In this document: positions 25,779 to 34,487 of the stretch, piece after piece
Numbering within the stretch: position 1 is the first letter of the stretch
Layout of the letters: each line of letters starts with the position of its first letter
IMG/VR virus record: IMGVR_UViG_3300007623_000006
Span: 1-64,000 of that record
Reading direction: 5' to 3' (one strand)
Length of the DNA: 64,000 nt
Source of the DNA: a virus
Translations under genes and position numbers: made by a program
Notes under the pieces: generated by a model
What the model was told of the DNA's origin: nothing
What the model saw: only the letters and a program-made list of their open reading frames with translations
The model's database searches: none

Positions 25779-26345
25779 TTCATCTATAAGACCATATTCA
25801 AGTGCTTCTTCTGCACTCATAAAAAAGTCTCTATCTGTGTCTTTTTCGATAACTGATATGTCTTTACCTGTTTGTTCAGATAATTTACCGTTTAATATGT
25901 CTTTAAGTCTTTGAATTTCTTTATATTGAATTTCAATTTCTGTTGCTTGACCTTGAGCACCACCTAAAGGCTGATGTATCATAATTCTTGAACTTGGTAA
26001 TGATACTCTTTTACCTGGTTCACCAGCTGATAATAAAAATGCACCCATTGATGCTGCTTGACCAATACATACAGTTTTTACAGGTGATGTAATAAAGTTC
26101 ATTGTATCATATATAGCCATACCACTTGTAATAACTCCACCTGGAGAGTTAATCCATAATTGAATCTCTTTACCTGGGTCTGTAGTCTCTAAAAATAACA
26201 TTTGTGCAACAATTGAATTTGCTACATCATCATTAATCTCAGTACCTAAAAATATAATTCTATCTTTAACTAATCTAGAGTAGATGTCGTATGTTTTTTC
26301 GACACTTCCACTCTTCTCTATAACTGTTGGTAAGTAATAACTCAT
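25764..26345 (-). CDS. clpP: ClpP-family serine protease
   Basis: A 193-aa protease of normal ClpP length with an intact catalytic triad: Ser 99 in [11 protein letters not shown], His 124 in MIHQPLGG and Asp 173 in [13 protein letters not shown]. Oligomer-forming segments such as INSPGG are conserved. It forms a barrel that degrades proteins fed by an AAA+ unfoldase. Here the partner clpX is immediately upstream and overlaps it by one base, so the phage encodes a full ClpXP machine. It could remove host regulators or scaffold, or replace the host enzyme. Confidence 0.95.
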   Translation of the reverse strand: MSYYLPTVIEKSGSVEKTYDIYSRLVKDRIIFLGTEINDDVANSIVAQMLFLETTDPGKEIQLWINSPGGVITSGMAIYDTMNFITSPVKTVCIGQAASMGAFLLSAGEPGKRVSLPSSRIMIHQPLGGAQGQATEIEIQYKEIQRLKDILNGKLSEQTGKDISVIEKDTDRDFFMSAEEALEYGLIDEIVGN

Positions 26346-27610
26346 TAATTTCCTTTTTCTACTAAAGTTGGTAACTCTTTACCTTTTTTACTTAGGGACA
26401 TTATAACATTATCTTTGTTAATTTTAATGTCACTAGTATCACCTATATTATACATATATGGTGTTAATATTTTTTCCATAATTTTCTTTAACCCTCTAGC
26501 ACCTACATTTGTACTTATAGCCTCTTCAGCAATACCTTCTACTGCTAGTTTGTCAAAAGATAAATCAACATTATCTACACTAAATAATGACTTATATTGT
26601 TCTATAAGACTGTTTTTAGTATTTAATAATACACTTACTAAGTCTTCTTTTTTAAGTGTGTCTAATGTAACTTGTACTGGTACTCTACCTAAAAATTCTT
26701 GTAAAAATCCAAATTCGATTAAGTCTTCTGTTGTTAATTCATCTAACCAATCTTCATTTTCTTTTGTAATTTTAGTATGTCTATCTTTATCAAATGAAAT
26801 AACTTTATCATCTTGTCTTTCTTTGATAATGTCAATTAGTCCATCAAAAACTCCTGACATAATAAAAAGAATATTACTTGTATCAATTTCAATCATTTTT
26901 TGGTCATGTGGATTTTTTACAAAATCAGGTGGAACTTGAATTTTATTACCTTCAATCATTTTAAGTAAATTTTGTTGAACACCTTCACCTGTACTGTCTT
27001 TACCATTTTTTTCAGGTTTTTTGGCAATTTTATCAACTTCATCAATAAAAATGATACCTCTTTCAGTTTTTCTAATATCTTTACCCGACTCTATATAAAG
27101 TTGAGTTAACATACTTTCAACATCTGAACCAATATACCCTGTTTGTGTAAGACTAGTTGCATCTGAAATAACAATAGGTACATCCATTATTTCTGCTAAT
27201 TTTTTACTAATAAATGTTTTACCAGACCCTGATGGTCCAATCATCATAATATTAGATTTGTCTACAGTAATATTTTTTGATTTTTTTAATGCTAATCTTT
27301 TATAATGATTGTGAATAGCAGTAGTTAAAACAATTTTTGCTCTATCTTGTCCTATAACATGCTCATTTAATTCGTTGTGTATTTCTCTTGGCTTTTTAAG
27401 TTTAGCAGCAATATCATCTATATCACCGTCAAATTCATCTTTAGCCTTAGGACCATCTCTTCTCTCTTGTTTCTTTTCCGTTATTACTTCGTTAGCTGAT
27501 TCAACACAAATCTTACAAATATTGATTTCGTCTTGCTCATCTAGAACAGAAGTTAACATTGGATTTAGTGGAGTTTCTCTTTTTCCACAAAAACTACATT
27601 TTTTAAACAT
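26345..27610 (-). CDS. clpX: ClpX AAA+ unfoldase
   Basis: A 421-aa ClpX with its N-terminal zinc domain (Cys 5, 8, 32, 35), Walker A GPSGSGKT at 125-132, pore loop GYIG at 158-161 (GYVG in E. coli), Walker B IDEVD at 189-193, and the ClpX C-terminal [13 protein letters not shown] sensor region. The ClpP-docking loop, IGF in E. coli, appears as ISF in the shorter loop before FDKDRH. It unfolds tagged substrates and passes them to ClpP. The complete domain set argues for an active enzyme. A -10-like TATAAT stands about 30 bases upstream. Confidence 0.95.
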   Translation of the reverse strand: MFKKCSFCGKRETPLNPMLTSVLDEQDEINICKICVESANEVITEKKQERRDGPKAKDEFDGDIDDIAAKLKKPREIHNELNEHVIGQDRAKIVLTTAIHNHYKRLALKKSKNITVDKSNIMMIGPSGSGKTFISKKLAEIMDVPIVISDATSLTQTGYIGSDVESMLTQLYIESGKDIRKTERGIIFIDEVDKIAKKPEKNGKDSTGEGVQQNLLKMIEGNKIQVPPDFVKNPHDQKMIEIDTSNILFIMSGVFDGLIDIIKERQDDKVISFDKDRHTKITKENEDWLDELTTEDLIEFGFLQEFLGRVPVQVTLDTLKKEDLVSVLLNTKNSLIEQYKSLFSVDNVDLSFDKLAVEGIAEEAISTNVGARGLKKIMEKILTPYMYNIGDTSDIKINKDNVIMSLSKKGKELPTLVEKGN

Positions 27611-27640
27611 AAGTACCTCTTGTTTTATTCTTTATGTAAT

Positions 27641-27646
27641 ATTATA
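27641..27646 (-). promoter_or_regulatory. Candidate -10 element for clpX-clpP
   Basis: ATTATA on the plus strand reads TATAAT on the minus strand, 30 bases before the clpX start. No TTGACA-like -35 is visible. Confidence 0.4.
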
Positions 27647-27664
27647 CATTAACATCACTTAATT

Positions 27665-30355
27665 TTATATAAAATATTTAAAATATTTCTGGACATCACT
27701 GTTTATAACAGTTCTACTGTGCTTTCTTTCGTACCCAATCTTTCTTAAAAAAGACTTAAAATCATTTAGTTTATATGTCTCTTGTATTTCTTTTATTTGT
27801 TTATCTGAATACCAATTTTCTAACTTAACATTGAACATTTTAATTACATCTCTATAAAAATTATGTTGTTCTTTAAATTCTGAGTTTTTAACACCTGACG
27901 ATATTAAGTTATCAATGTAGTTACTAATAAATATTAAATCTTTCTTATATAATAATATAAGATTATTTATTTTATTAATCATTTTGTTGTCGCTTAATAT
28001 TTCCGCTTTTGATATTTCTGCTATTGTCTCATTATCTCTTACTCTGACCATTTGGCTAATTTTGTACATTTGTAATTTTACTAATTCACTGTCGTTTAAA
28101 GACCTTGTAGTGTTTACATATGATTCACTATCACTTATATCTTCGTTCTTATTAACTTCAATTAAGTCAAGTGTTTGTTTCTTTAGTTTATCTTTAGTTC
28201 TCTTTATACACTCTTTAAAATTTAAATTAACTTTTGTAGTTATCTCGTTTTTTTGTTTAAACTTAAATTGTTCACCTAATAGAATATTAAAAGATAGTCT
28301 GTGATTATTTTCTAATCTATTTTGAAATGCTTGTATTTTGTTCATAAACTTACCAACTGGACTTAGAACAAAATTCGAATTTTCGTCTATTTGTATTGTA
28401 ACTGTATTAACAGCACCCTTAAAATATCTTTCTAAGTTTTGACTAAATAAATCATTCAATGTACCTTCATCTGTAGGCTCTAGTTTAACTCTTTCTTGTA
28501 AAAATAAATGTAAATGTTTCATTTTTCTTGTTCTTTTAACCATTTGTAATGAACTGATAACATCTGCAGCATTACCCGTATCATAATGGAAATGATGTGT
28601 ACAGTTATTCATATTACTAACACCTACTGTAAGTGTAGGTGAATACAATAATAAATCCCACTTATCATTTTCATTATTTTCAAATAGTTTATAAATCAAC
28701 TTTTTTGCTTCTTCACTTGTATTAGCAGTTAGTTTAAACACTTTATGACCTTGCATTTCTGCTAAATCATAAATGGCATTAATTACATTGTTACTCATTA
28801 CACTAGCAGTTACAGTTTCATTGTCTTTTTTTGTTTGAAGCACTTTTAATATTTTTGACACAAATGTATCTCTTTTATCATAATATGAAATATCTATTTC
28901 GTCTCTATAATTATTTTGTACATAATATATTTTTTTATTTTCATAAAAACTATCTTCATACCCACTTAAAAACGCATCTGCCATTACTATTTTTTTATTT
29001 TTAAGTATATGGAAAAATTTAGCAGAGTTAAAAGGTCTCATATTGTCTTTCATACTGTTAATAGACTGGAACATAAGCGACACAAACTCATCTAGTATCA
29101 CCATATCAAAATCTCTTAAATCATACTTGTATAAACTATCCATCTGTACAATTAAGTCTTCACCTGGAACCCATCCGTTGTCATCTTGTCTGTAAGTTTT
29201 TATGTTATATTTGTTAGCATAGTCATCTGCTACTGAAATTCTATTAGATACTAATAGGATTTTATAATCCATATCTCTTGCTTCACTTATAATAAAGTCT
29301 ATTATCTTAGATTTACCTGTACCCATTGCACTTTTAACTTTTAATACATCACCAACACTTAAGAACTTTTTAAGGAATTTATCTAATTTAGGTTCTTTTA
29401 TGTCTATAAATTGTTGATTAATATATAATTCATTATCATAAAGTTTCTTATGCTCTTCGAATTGTTTTTTAAGTTCATATGCAGTTTGTTCTTTAATAAA
29501 TTCTTTACCCTCTTTAGTCTGCCTTATTTCATTAAATATATTAATTGACTTTTCTTTATTATGGTGGTGCATAATATGTGGTGATTCTATATATGTAAAA
29601 TATCCACCTGGTGACTTTACTTCATTTGGATGTTGCCAATTAATAGTTTTACCTCTACTTGCAATAACAGAAAACCCTTTTTTTCTATAAATGTCGTAAC
29701 ATATATTAATCATTTTACTAGTATCAACATTTTGTATAAAGTCGTTTTCTTTTTTAGTTTTAATGTATTTTTCATTAATAGTAATAAAATCATTATCAAC
29801 TGGAGTATCACTATCTAGTTTAGTTAACAATATTTCATTTCTAAATAATGGGGCTTGTAATGACACATCACTTGCAGCATTTGTATCAATTTTACCATAA
29901 CCACCTAATTGTTCATTTAATATAGTAAGGAATTTATGTGTGTTTAATTTTGTGTGTTCGTAATTTGTTTCTATAAACCCTTTAAGGTTAAATTTAGTTT
30001 CACCGTCCCAATTTTTAGACTTTCCTAATATAACATTATAATCAGACTTTTTAAAAAAATCTAAAACTTTTTTCATGTTATCGTAAGATACAATATCATC
30101 TACATCTAGTGTAGTATATCCTGAATTTTTACATCTAAATTGTTTTAAATATTCTTCTTTTCTTTCAGATAATATAGGCTCTGATATATCTAGTGGATTT
30201 GACAATACCCATTCTTGTGTTAATATTTCAAAGCATTCTTTTATTGAACTTACTTCGTGTGTAGTGAATGTAAAACTTTTATGATTTGGTTCACTATATG
30301 GTGATGTAGGTCTTTTATTTCTGTTTTTAATAGCATTGAATGTAGTTATTTTCAC
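27665..30355 (-). CDS. Large SF2-type helicase with N-terminal primase-like segment (origin-binding-protein type)
   Basis: An 896-aa protein. The central part has helicase motif I as AMGTGKS, motif II as DMVILDEF and a later QMVKRTRK motif VI, the pattern of herpes UL9-like origin-binding helicases. The N-terminal 240 residues show TLDVDDI followed by a strand-rich region and an S-x2-A-P step. This is compatible with an archaeo-eukaryotic primase (AEP) fold, a pairing known in large DNA viruses. If so, it may prime or open replication; no gp61-type primase was seen in the window. The AEP part is tentative. Confidence 0.62.
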   Translation of the reverse strand: MKITTFNAIKNRNKRPTSPYSEPNHKSFTFTTHEVSSIKECFEILTQEWVLSNPLDISEPILSERKEEYLKQFRCKNSGYTTLDVDDIVSYDNMKKVLDFFKKSDYNVILGKSKNWDGETKFNLKGFIETNYEHTKLNTHKFLTILNEQLGGYGKIDTNAASDVSLQAPLFRNEILLTKLDSDTPVDNDFITINEKYIKTKKENDFIQNVDTSKMINICYDIYRKKGFSVIASRGKTINWQHPNEVKSPGGYFTYIESPHIMHHHNKEKSINIFNEIRQTKEGKEFIKEQTAYELKKQFEEHKKLYDNELYINQQFIDIKEPKLDKFLKKFLSVGDVLKVKSAMGTGKSKIIDFIISEARDMDYKILLVSNRISVADDYANKYNIKTYRQDDNGWVPGEDLIVQMDSLYKYDLRDFDMVILDEFVSLMFQSINSMKDNMRPFNSAKFFHILKNKKIVMADAFLSGYEDSFYENKKIYYVQNNYRDEIDISYYDKRDTFVSKILKVLQTKKDNETVTASVMSNNVINAIYDLAEMQGHKVFKLTANTSEEAKKLIYKLFENNENDKWDLLLYSPTLTVGVSNMNNCTHHFHYDTGNAADVISSLQMVKRTRKMKHLHLFLQERVKLEPTDEGTLNDLFSQNLERYFKGAVNTVTIQIDENSNFVLSPVGKFMNKIQAFQNRLENNHRLSFNILLGEQFKFKQKNEITTKVNLNFKECIKRTKDKLKKQTLDLIEVNKNEDISDSESYVNTTRSLNDSELVKLQMYKISQMVRVRDNETIAEISKAEILSDNKMINKINNLILLYKKDLIFISNYIDNLISSGVKNSEFKEQHNFYRDVIKMFNVKLENWYSDKQIKEIQETYKLNDFKSFLRKIGYERKHSRTVINSDVQKYFKYFI

Positions 30356-30404
30356 ACATTTCCTTCATATTTTTTTTGAATTTTATAATAAATTTGCTTA
30401 ATAG

Positions 30405-30797
30405 TTACATATTTTTAAAATATGGTGCCAAATAATCACTATATTCGTCTCTATTATCGTTTGTTGTAGTTTTCATATATTCTTTTTTTGTGATTTGTGT
30501 GTTGTGACCTTTAACATACTTGATTTTATATCCTAATTCTTTTAAAGGTTTGATAATTTTGTTTAAGTCTTTTTTATTAAAATTGATAGAGTATGACCCA
30601 CCATTGTTACCAAGTTCAAAATATTTACCACCAGTAAATGTATTGTTTGAGTATAAATTAAATGTTTTTGATATACTGTACCAACCATCTGATACAAACA
30701 TTTGAGAGTCTTTTGTTGTATTAAACCAAATCTGTTCTGATTTGTCTTTGTGTATACTTATTCTTATTTCTTTTTGTGTATCTTCATAAAAGTTCAT
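30405..30797 (-). CDS. Unknown 130-aa protein
   Basis: A 130-aa protein not recognised, mixed beta strands then a helix (KKDLNKIIKPLKELGYKIKYVKG). It is probably a small soluble protein. A TATAAT-like sequence (minus) lies about 30 bases upstream and the helicase gene follows 50 bases downstream, so the two may share expression. Confidence 0.5.
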   Translation of the reverse strand: MNFYEDTQKEIRISIHKDKSEQIWFNTTKDSQMFVSDGWYSISKTFNLYSNNTFTGGKYFELGNNGGSYSINFNKKDLNKIIKPLKELGYKIKYVKGHNTQITKKEYMKTTTNDNRDEYSDYLAPYFKNM

Positions 30798-30860
30798 TTA
30801 TCATTCCTTTTTGTATAATAATATTATAACAAAAGAACACTTAAAATGAACTTAAATGAA

Positions 30861-31586
30861 TTAACCTACAGTAATACCTAATGGAGGAGACCATCTAGTT
30901 AATAATTCTTCGTCAAGTCTTTCAATATCTGCTTGACCTTCACTTTTCATATCACTGTAATTGATAGTATTTCCATTGATAAGTGTACCCGAATATTTTC
31001 CTACATTATTACCCCATTGGTATCTACATTTTGCTAATGTCATTTCTTTAATCCAAGGGTGGTTAAAAATACCATCGACTTCACCTGGTTCATACTCAAG
31101 TGCTACCTGAATAAGTGCTTGGTGATGCCTACTCATATCTTCGTGAAATGTAAGTATTGAGTTATTAGAGTTAAATGTATAAGCAGGTGATACATCAAAC
31201 ATATAATCAAACTTAGAGTATCTAGCAAGTGTAGTTTCGTAATCTGCTAAACTTAATGATGATGCAGATGTTTGTGATGAAACAGTATACCCGTCAGGTA
31301 TACTGAATGCAGCCACTGGATTTAATGAGTTACTCAAACTGTTTACTTTAAGTTCTATAATACTAGCTATTCTACTATCTATTTTATATTCTTTTACGCC
31401 TTCAAAAATAGGAACAACCATATATCTTATATCTTGACCATCATAAGCAAATTCTGAAAATTTTTCAATAACACTATCAATTATTAGTTCAATTTGTTTA
31501 TCAGTTAGTTCTACTGTAATAACAGGTTCACCTAACATAGTTCTTACATAATCTATTAATAACTCTTTAGTGTTAATCTTTGCCAT
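30861..31586 (-). CDS. 13: Neck protein, gp13-like
   Basis: A 241-aa protein resembling T4 gp13. It starts with TKELLIDYVRTMLGEPVITVELTDKQIELIID, the helical opening typical of this family. It contains an LTLAKCRYQWG-like helix (here MTLAKCRYQWGNNVGKY) and ends W-S-P-P-L-G-I-T-V-G, close to the family ending. It closes the packaged head and connects to gp14. It is the last gene of a leftward three-gene unit driven by the bidirectional late promoter at 32373-32384. Confidence 0.8.
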   Translation of the reverse strand: MAKINTKELLIDYVRTMLGEPVITVELTDKQIELIIDSVIEKFSEFAYDGQDIRYMVVPIFEGVKEYKIDSRIASIIELKVNSLSNSLNPVAAFSIPDGYTVSSQTSASSLSLADYETTLARYSKFDYMFDVSPAYTFNSNNSILTFHEDMSRHHQALIQVALEYEPGEVDGIFNHPWIKEMTLAKCRYQWGNNVGKYSGTLINGNTINYSDMKSEGQADIERLDEELLTRWSPPLGITVG

Positions 31587-31598
31587 TTTTTAATCCTA

Positions 31599-32027
31599 TT
31601 ATGCTTTTAAATGTGCTTCTAAATCTTTAACCATATTTCTTAAAGATTTTTGTTTGTTTAAGTCAATACCATAAACTAAACCAAACTCTTCTAATTCAGC
31701 TTTTGTTTTAATTGCTCTTGCTTCGTTGATTATGTCAGTAACAGATTTAGTTTCTTCTACTTCCTCTTCAACAGTTTCTTCAACAGTTTCTTCTACTTCC
31801 TCTTCAACTGGTGCTTCAACAGTTTCTTCAACAGTTTTTTCAGCTGGTGCTTCTACTTTCTCTTCAACAGTTTCTTCAACTATTTCTTTAAAGAATTGTG
31901 GATATGTTGCAGTTAACACACCTTCTTTAATAATTTGTCCGTGAGTTAAATTCCAATTGAAATCGTTCACAAAAAGTGTCTTATGTTTAACACCAGTACC
32001 ACTTAAGTCTACTTTGAATTTTTTCAT
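31599..32027 (-). CDS. Protein with Val-Glu-Glu repeats and a C-terminal HeH/SAP-like helix pair
   Basis: A 142-aa acidic protein. The N-terminal 50 residues are a compact beta region. The middle (about 50-95) is low-complexity, with V-E-E-T-V-E and A-P-V-E-E repeats, likely an unstructured linker. The end (about 97-140) has KTKAELEEFGLVYGIDLN, the helix-extended-helix pattern that binds nucleic acid or protein in phage capsid-associated factors. It lies between the gp13 gene and a 103-aa gene. It may be a virion or assembly protein. Confidence 0.55.
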   Translation of the reverse strand: MKKFKVDLSGTGVKHKTLFVNDFNWNLTHGQIIKEGVLTATYPQFFKEIVEETVEEKVEAPAEKTVEETVEAPVEEEVEETVEETVEEEVEETKSVTDIINEARAIKTKAELEEFGLVYGIDLNKQKSLRNMVKDLEAHLKA

Positions 32028-32038
32028 TTTAATTCCTT

Positions 32039-32350
32039 TTATATTTCTTGATTTGTAGTTTCTATGATAACATCATTTGTTTCATTTTCGTTTGTATTTA
32101 TACTTTCTGAAAAATCATCTATAGATGTTTTTTTTGTTTCAGTTGATTTAGGTTCAACCACCTTTTCTTCCACCTTTTCAATTACAGGTGGTTTATAATA
32201 TGCTTTAGGGACAAAATATCTAGGGTAAAATTTATATATAGGAGAATCACCCTCATATACATCACCCTCTTTTAAAAGAAACATACTTCCTCTAAAATTA
32301 ATTGAAATTGAATTTTGCCCATTTAATGATACTACATACATTCTCATCAA
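32039..32350 (-). CDS. Unknown 103-aa protein
   Basis: A 103-aa protein not recognised. A beta-rich first half (SINFRGSMFLLKEGDVYEG) is followed by a charged, Thr/Glu/Asn-rich tail. It is the first gene after the bidirectional late promoter, so it is likely a virion or assembly component. Its tail resembles that of the VEE-repeat protein in composition. Confidence 0.5.
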   Translation of the reverse strand: MMRMYVVSLNGQNSISINFRGSMFLLKEGDVYEGDSPIYKFYPRYFVPKAYYKPPVIEKVEEKVVEPKSTETKKTSIDDFSESINTNENETNDVIIETTNQEI

Positions 32351-32372
32351 TTTCCTTTCTTATGATTTTAAG

Positions 32373-32384
32373 TATTTATAAATA
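32373..32384. promoter_or_regulatory. Palindromic, bidirectional T4-type late promoter
   Basis: The 12-bp palindrome TATTTATAAATA contains TATAAATA on the plus strand (32377-32384) and on the minus strand (32373-32380). It stands 34 bases before the sheath gene and 22 bases before the leftward 103-aa/VEE/gp13 unit. One element can serve both directions. Confidence 0.75.
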
Positions 32385-32418
32385 CAATAAAAATAAACTT
32401 ATTAATAGGAGAAAAACT

Positions 32419-34398
32419 ATGGCAATGTTAAGTCCAGGTGTAGAAGTAAAAGAAATTGACTTATCAATCAGAGTTCCAGAAGTATCAAAAGCAATCGCTT
32501 GTTTTGGTGGTGTTTTCAACAAGGGACCTGTAGATGAGAAAATGTTAATGACAAATGTAGATGATTTTATCTCATTTTTTGGTGAGCCATCACATTCAAA
32601 TTATAATGATTGGTTCCAAGTATACAACTTTTTACAGTATGCTAATAAAATATATGTAACAAGAGCGTTTAATGATGAGTGTGCAAATTCACACGGTTTC
32701 GTAACAGTAAGAAGTGAGGAGTTACCAACAATTACATTAGGTACAAATGATAAAGTTTTTATTAAAAATCCAGATGATTTTGAACAAATGTATTTAAGTA
32801 AGCCACCAGCTGATGTATTAAGTAGAAGACCGGCATTCAAAGACAAATCAAAATTATTATTTGTTGCTCAAACTTTTGGTGCGTGGGGAGATAATGTTTC
32901 AGTAGGTATTGCTACTAAAACTGATTTTGTAAGAGGTGCTAAAGTTGGTGGATACACATTCTCTAACTTATTTGAATACCACCCTGGTACAGAGGTAGTA
33001 TACACAAATATTGAACCAGAATCAACTGTTGCTGAATTTACTGTAGAAATTACAGGTAACATTCCTGAGCAAGTAGGTGACCAAATTGATATGGAAATCA
33101 CAGATGCTGAAGGTGTTAAATCTTATATTACAGGTACAATTACTACTAAAGATGTAGCAATTAATGACCCAATTTTAGGAAACTCGGCACAAATGGTAAT
33201 TGATGTATCTACATCTAACTTAGAAGCAGTACCTGCAAGAATTACATTAATTCCTGAATCAATGGAAATTGGTGTTGTAATTTTAGAAAACGGTAAACCA
33301 GTAGAAACATATATTGTATCTATGGATGAAAACGCTAAAGATTATACAAACAAATCAACATATATTGAAGAAGTTATTAACAGAAAATCTCAATATGTAT
33401 ATGTAAAAGTTAACCAAAGTGCAACAGAGTACTTACCAAGTGGGTGTAATGACACTGATGGTTTATTAAAATTAAGAAACTATTTCCAACCAGCTACTGA
33501 TGATTTAGGTGCTGTTGTTGCTGATTGTTATGCAACATCTGCTGATAATGGTATTTTCTCTAATAAAGAAGAATTTGATGTAGACTTAGTTATTGCTAAT
33601 GAAAGAGCACAAGTTGCTGCTATAAGTTTAGCAAGAGACAGAGGTGACTGTATTGCATTCTTAGGTGCAAAAGAAGAAGATGTTGTATGTGCTAAATCTG
33701 CTATTGCAGTTAATAATTTAGTTGAATATGTAACAATGGGTGAATTAAATGTTGAATCATCATACGCGGCATTCTTTGGTAACTACAAATACCAATATGA
33801 CAAATGGAATGACACTTATAGATGGGTAAACTTAGCAGGTGATGTTGCTGGATTAAGAGCAGACACTAACACTAGAAGAGATGTATGGTGGGCGTCAGCA
33901 GGTATTGATAGAGGACAAATTAGAAACGCTATTAAATTAGCATTCAATCCTAACCAAGGTGAAAGAGATATCCTTTACAAAACTAAAATCAATCCAATCG
34001 TTTCATTCCCTGGTCAAGGAAATGCAATTGTATGGGGTCAAAAAACATTACAATCTAAACCATCAGCATTTGATAGAATTAATGTAAGAGGTTTATTTAA
34101 TACATTAGAAAGAGCAATTTCAAGAATGGCTAAGTACTATGTATTTGAGATTAATGATGAGTTCACAAGAAATAGATTTAAAGCAACTATTGAACCATTC
34201 TTAAGAAATGTTAAAGCAAATAGAGGTATTTATGACTTCTATGTTAGATGTGATGAAACTAACAATACACCATATGTTATTGATGCTAACCAATTCATTG
34301 CAGATATCGCAATTAAACCTGCTAGAACAGCAGAGTTCTTAACACTTAACTTTATCGCAGTTTCGACTGGTGTTGAGTTTAGTGAAATTTTCGCTTAA
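32419..34398 (+). CDS. 18: Contractile tail sheath protein, gp18-like
   Basis: A 659-aa tail sheath protein from the ATG at 32419, which follows a GGAG site. A frame extension upstream to 32302 crosses the promoter and is not translated. The start MAMLSPGVEVKEIDLS and the C-terminal FNP-x-RD-x-LYKT...GIVVWGQKT-like core (FNPNQGERDILY, IVWGQKTL) are hallmarks of the gp18 family. It polymerises around the tail tube and contracts to drive the tube through the envelope. In T4 the tube gene gp19 comes next; here the portal does instead, and a tube-fold gene sits at 45878. Confidence 0.95.
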   Translation: MAMLSPGVEVKEIDLSIRVPEVSKAIACFGGVFNKGPVDEKMLMTNVDDFISFFGEPSHSNYNDWFQVYNFLQYANKIYVTRAFNDECANSHGFVTVRSEELPTITLGTNDKVFIKNPDDFEQMYLSKPPADVLSRRPAFKDKSKLLFVAQTFGAWGDNVSVGIATKTDFVRGAKVGGYTFSNLFEYHPGTEVVYTNIEPESTVAEFTVEITGNIPEQVGDQIDMEITDAEGVKSYITGTITTKDVAINDPILGNSAQMVIDVSTSNLEAVPARITLIPESMEIGVVILENGKPVETYIVSMDENAKDYTNKSTYIEEVINRKSQYVYVKVNQSATEYLPSGCNDTDGLLKLRNYFQPATDDLGAVVADCYATSADNGIFSNKEEFDVDLVIANERAQVAAISLARDRGDCIAFLGAKEEDVVCAKSAIAVNNLVEYVTMGELNVESSYAAFFGNYKYQYDKWNDTYRWVNLAGDVAGLRADTNTRRDVWWASAGIDRGQIRNAIKLAFNPNQGERDILYKTKINPIVSFPGQGNAIVWGQKTLQSKPSAFDRINVRGLFNTLERAISRMAKYYVFEINDEFTRNRFKATIEPFLRNVKANRGIYDFYVRCDETNNTPYVIDANQFIADIAIKPARTAEFLTLNFIAVSTGVEFSEIFA

Positions 34399-34414
34399 TC
34401 TTAAGTGAAACTTA

Positions 34415-34435
34415 AACAAGGGTAACTCCCTTGTT
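34415..34435 (+). terminator. Hairpin after the sheath gene
   Basis: A perfect 8-bp stem (AACAAGGG / CCCTTGTT) with a 5-base loop follows the sheath stop by 16 bases. The T-tract is missing, so termination may be partial. Confidence 0.55.
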
Positions 34436-34454
34436 AACCTACCTACAACCTACA

Positions 34455-34462
34455 TATAAATA
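34455..34462 (+). promoter_or_regulatory. T4-type late promoter before the portal gene
   Basis: TATAAATA 25 bases upstream of the portal start. Confidence 0.7.
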
Positions 34463-34487
34463 CAATTAAAATAGAAAGGTAACTTAT

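Noticed and set aside
31726-31944. Ser/Thr-rich frame opposite the VEE-repeat gene
   Set aside because: It is the antisense of the GAA/GTT repeats and has no ribosome site.
32302-32418. 39-residue N-terminal extension of the sheath protein
   Set aside because: It crosses the late promoter and the divergent gene start; the ATG at 32419 has GGAG upstream and matches the family start.
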